Part shown: piece after piece, positions 61,111 to 64,000 of the stretch
How the letters are laid out: every line of letters starts with the position of its first letter
How positions within the stretch are numbered: the first letter of the stretch is position 1
Notes under the pieces: model-generated
Database searches by the model: none
The model's input: the letters and a program-made list of their open reading frames with translations, nothing else
Told to the model about the DNA's origin: nothing
Made by a program: the position numbers and the translations under genes
Assembly: GCA_964562985.1 (NCBI GenBank)
Contig: CAZLWE010000008.1
Location: forward strand, 1 to 64,000
DNA length: 64,000 nucleotides
Origin: SHLQ01 sp964562985
GTDB lineage: Bacteria; Actinomycetota; Acidimicrobiia; Acidimicrobiales; SHLQ01
Reading direction: 5' to 3'

Positions 61111-62775
61111 ATGATTCAGGACAACTTGAGCGCCGCACTGGCGTCCGCATGCGCTGCTGAGGGCATCGATGCTCCGGCGATCATCGGCCTCGAACAGCCA
61201 GCCAATCGAGACCACGGCGATTGGTCATCCAACCTCGCGATGGCCACGGCAAAGCAGGCCGGAACGAATCCTCGCGAGCTCGCAGGTCGTCTCGTTGCCC
61301 ACCTTGAAGGCCAAGAAATCGCACACGTCGAAGCGGTCGAGATCGCGGGCCCGGGCTTTATCAACTTCCGATTGACCGACAGCTGGCTCCATGATGTTCT
61401 TCGAGATGTGGTGGCTGCGGGCGGAGACTTCGGTCGAAACGACAGCGGTGCTGGAACCACAGTCAACGTCGAGTTCGTCAGCGCAAACCCGACCGGACCC
61501 TTGCACGCTGGCCACGGCCGTGGGGCCATCTACGGAGATGCGTTGTCGGCGTTGCTCGAATGGAATGGTTTCGACGTCGTACGCGAGACCTACATCAACG
61601 ATCGCGGTGTCCAGATGGAGACCTACGCAAAGTCGTTGCAGGCCCGTGCCAAAGGTGAGGAACCACCAGAGGATGGATATCGCGGTCAATACATCATTGA
61701 CTGGGCCGCCGAGATGCCCGACGGTCTTGACGTAGACGATCTGGTGGCGGTCCGCGAGTGGGGCTATGCACGGGCCAAGCAAGATCAGGCCGACGTGCTC
61801 GCGTCGCTCGGAATCGAGTTCGATATCTGGTTTAGCGAGCGGACGTTGCTCGACGACGGCCGGATAGACACCGCTTTAGGCACCTTGCGCGAGCGGGAAA
61901 TGGTCTTTGACGAAGACGGCGCAGTTTGGTTGAAGAGCACCGACTTTGGCGACGACAAAGATCGCGTGCTGGTGAAATCGGACGGTGACTACACCTACCT
62001 CACCCCAGATATCGCGTACCACGCGGTGAAGTTCGATCGCTCCGACGCGCTCGTGAACGTGTGGGGCGCAGACCATCACGGCTACATCGCCCGGATGAAG
62101 GCAGCGATGTCGGCGCTCGGAAACGACGCCGACCTGCTCGATGTTCGCGTCACCCAAATGGTTCGGCTCATGCGCGGCGGCGAAGAAGTCCGAATGGGGA
62201 AGCGAACCGGGGAACTCGTCGAGCTTCGAGAGGTTGTCGAGGAGGTTGGCCCCGATGCCGCCCGATTCACGTACCTTTTGCAGTCCGTCGATGCGCAACA
62301 GACGTTCGATCTTGAAGCGGCCGCTTCGCAGGCCATGGACAACCCGGTCTTCTACACCCAGATGGCGCACGCACGAATCTGCTCGATTCAGTCCAAGGTC
62401 GCAGAAGCTGGGATCGAACGAGTCGACCTCGAGGATGCTGATCTCACCTTGCTCACCACCGACCGAGAACTCGACGTTCTTCGCGCCCTGTTTGTGGGTC
62501 CGTCGAGCATCGAGGTCGCCGGCCGAGAGCGTGCGCCGCATCGGGTCGTGCAATGGGTGCGCGATCTCGCGACCGCCTTCCATGGCTTCTACCAAAACCA
62601 CTATGTCATGGGCGACGGCGTATCGCCGGAGCTCACCCAAGCCCGACTGTGGCTGGCCGAAGCAGCACGAATCGGTCTCGCGAACGGCCTTAATCTCCTC
62701 GGCGTCTCCGCCCCAGAATCCATGTGGCTAGAAGACGCCGACGAAGGAGAAGCAGGGGCTGAGCCCAATGGGTGA
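61111..62775 (+). CDS. argS: arginyl-tRNA synthetase
   Basis: 554 residues, class I. NPTGPLHAGHGRGAIYGD contains the HIGH equivalent (HAGH), with an N-terminal additional domain (1-105) and a C-terminal anticodon-binding DALR domain (about 430-554). It lies 69 bp from a divergent tRNA-Arg gene. It overlaps lysA by 8 bases. Confidence 0.96.
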   Translation: MIQDNLSAALASACAAEGIDAPAIIGLEQPANRDHGDWSSNLAMATAKQAGTNPRELAGRLVAHLEGQEIAHVEAVEIAGPGFINFRLTDSWLHDVLRDVVAAGGDFGRNDSGAGTTVNVEFVSANPTGPLHAGHGRGAIYGDALSALLEWNGFDVVRETYINDRGVQMETYAKSLQARAKGEEPPEDGYRGQYIIDWAAEMPDGLDVDDLVAVREWGYARAKQDQADVLASLGIEFDIWFSERTLLDDGRIDTALGTLREREMVFDEDGAVWLKSTDFGDDKDRVLVKSDGDYTYLTPDIAYHAVKFDRSDALVNVWGADHHGYIARMKAAMSALGNDADLLDVRVTQMVRLMRGGEEVRMGKRTGELVELREVVEEVGPDAARFTYLLQSVDAQQTFDLEAAASQAMDNPVFYTQMAHARICSIQSKVAEAGIERVDLEDADLTLLTTDRELDVLRALFVGPSSIEVAGRERAPHRVVQWVRDLATAFHGFYQNHYVMGDGVSPELTQARLWLAEAARIGLANGLNLLGVSAPESMWLEDADEGEAGAEPNG

Positions 62776-64000
62776 GGAGAGCGAAGCGAAGCGCAGCGAT
62801 CATGTCGACAACGTGGGGTCCTCGACCGGAAGTGTCGAGCGAGACGCCACCCCCATTCCGTTTTCACTGCTTCCAGATTCCGCTGAGGTCGGGGCCGACG
62901 GCGCGCTGATGATCGGTGGTTGTTCGGTCGTCGAGCTGGCCGCCGAGCACGGCACCCCGTTGTTCATCTACGACGAGGAGCATCTGCGTTCACGGGCCCG
63001 TGAAGCCGTTGAGGCCTTTGGGCCTGGCGTTGCCTACGCAAGTAAGGCGTTCTTGTGCAGCGCTATGGCTCGACTCGTCTTCGAGGAAGGCATGGACATC
63101 GATGTGTCGACGGCGGGGGAGCTACATATTGCCCTTCGCGCCGGAGTCCCAGCCGCCAACCTGGTCTTCCATGGCAACAACAAGTCGATCGATGAATTGC
63201 GTGCCGCGATAACCGAGGGTGCCGCCCGGATCGTCGTAGACAGCTTTGACGAGATGGATCGCCTCGACCAGCTCCACGCGGAGGGCCTCTCGGCCCCGGC
63301 GGTGCTCGTGCGCATTACGCCTGGGGTTGAGGCGCACACCCACGAGTACATCGCCACCGGCCAGGACGATTCAAAGTTCGGGTTTACCGTGTCGACCGGG
63401 CTCGCAGAACAGGCCATTCGTCGTGCGTTTGAGTCTCCCTCGATGGATCTCCGAGGGATCCATGCCCATATTGGTTCGCAGGTCTTTCGGGTCGATTCCT
63501 TCGCGAAGGCGGCTGAAGTTATTGCGGCGGTCGCCGAGCCACACGGGCTCAATGAAGTTTCCATTGGTGGGGGACTCGGTGTGCCCTATGTGGTGGGTGA
63601 AGAGGGTTCCACGATCACCGCCTGGGCCGGCGTTGTGCACGACGCCCTGGAAGCGGCGGGGATCAACGCCCGCGTGCTGGCCGAACCTGGCCGCTCGATC
63701 GCTGCCTCCGCGGCGATCACGGTGTACACGGTGGGAACGATCAAACCACTGGAAGGAATCCGAACGTATGTCGCGGTCGATGGCGGTATGAGCGACAACC
63801 CGCGTCCGGTGCTCTACGGCAGCGGCTATGAGTCTTTCCTCCCGTCGCGCCCACAGGCAGCCCGGGACATGGCGGTCACGATCGTTGGGAAACACTGCGA
63901 GTCAGGCGATGTCTTGGTTCGCGACGCGTTGGTGCCGAGTGATATTTCTGTGGGGGACGCTTTGGCGACACCGGTCACGGGTGCGTACGGTCATTCCATG
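62768..64000 (+). CDS. lysA: diaminopimelate decarboxylase, 3' end cut by window edge
   Basis: 411 residues are present before the edge. A PLP lysine in VAYASKAFL, HGNNKS, the HAHIGSQV block, VSIGGGLGVPY and LAEPGRSIAASA fit LysA, which makes lysine from meso-diaminopimelate. A 30-residue N-terminal extension is unusual but not unique. The start overlaps the argS stop; hom and thrC often follow in actinobacteria but cannot be seen. Confidence 0.93.
   Translation, partial: MGEESEAKRSDHVDNVGSSTGSVERDATPIPFSLLPDSAEVGADGALMIGGCSVVELAAEHGTPLFIYDEEHLRSRAREAVEAFGPGVAYASKAFLCSAMARLVFEEGMDIDVSTAGELHIALRAGVPAANLVFHGNNKSIDELRAAITEGAARIVVDSFDEMDRLDQLHAEGLSAPAVLVRITPGVEAHTHEYIATGQDDSKFGFTVSTGLAEQAIRRAFESPSMDLRGIHAHIGSQVFRVDSFAKAAEVIAAVAEPHGLNEVSIGGGLGVPYVVGEEGSTITAWAGVVHDALEAAGINARVLAEPGRSIAASAAITVYTVGTIKPLEGIRTYVAVDGGMSDNPRPVLYGSGYESFLPSRPQAARDMAVTIVGKHCESGDVLVRDALVPSDISVGDALATPVTGAYGHSM

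Overview
The window looks like a chromosomal contig from a moderately GC-rich actinobacterium, most likely of class Acidimicrobiia. The evidence is a WhiB regulator, a polyphosphate glucokinase, the actinobacterial trio of phosphomutase, DUF3090 and SCO1664-family genes, a tiny ribosomal protein bL37, many GTG/TTG starts, and gene pairs coupled by ATGA/GTGA overlaps. A 100-base run of N (34964-35063) shows that it comes from a draft assembly or MAG. There is no phage, plasmid, IS element or CRISPR array. Class level is inferred; domain and phylum are much firmer.

Layout. 1-9.7 kb: the start of a bacterial Hen1 RNA methyltransferase running off the left edge, then mixed single genes (alpha/beta hydrolase, nucleoside-kinase-like protein, methyltransferase, TauE permease, M15 peptidase lipoprotein, small membrane proteins, a TauD-like protein lacking its iron ligands, and a large NYN-like protein). 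9.7-15.3 kb: endonuclease III, a translationally coupled NYN/PilZ-like pair, and a five-gene overlapping operon of two glycosyltransferases, a coiled-coil protein, an unknown protein and a sulfotransferase. 15.4-21.6 kb: a minus-strand operon of aminopeptidase N, a metallophosphatase, a YceH-PEP-mutase fusion, a DsbA/FrnE-like protein and a membrane protein. The DsbA-like gene has an in-frame TGA exactly where the first active-site Cys should be, with a SECIS-like hairpin downstream. It is almost certainly a selenoprotein and is the most notable gene here.

21.7-35 kb: PfkB kinase, dienoyl-CoA isomerase-like protein, uracil phosphoribosyltransferase, a four-gene polar amino-acid ABC importer (AapJQMP/Bzt type) with unusually long permeases, a class-I amidotransferase, an NfeD-flotillin pair driven by an apparently leaderless sigma70-type promoter, and polyphosphate glucokinase. 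The contig is then broken inside a 100-bp-period tandem repeat. 35-49.5 kb: Lrp regulator, DMT exporter, adenosine deaminase, HAD phosphatase, geranylgeranyl reductase, DUF72, PhyH-like dioxygenase, bL37, a decayed lipoprotein gene, PHP hydrolase, YchF, DUF192, RsmI, WhiB, glycerophosphodiesterase and a lipid kinase. 49.6-64 kb: EtfBA, an LLM oxidoreductase, the phosphomutase/DUF3090/SCO1664 cluster, UdgB, two giant paralogous coiled-coil proteins, tRNA-Arg(CCG), ArgS and the start of LysA.

Two genome-scale patterns stand out. A dispersed intergenic repeat of about 120-140 bp occurs at least six times, each time just downstream of a stop codon and in the orientation of the upstream gene. Long hairpins also form across stop codons at several operon ends, three of them directly in front of a copy of that repeat.
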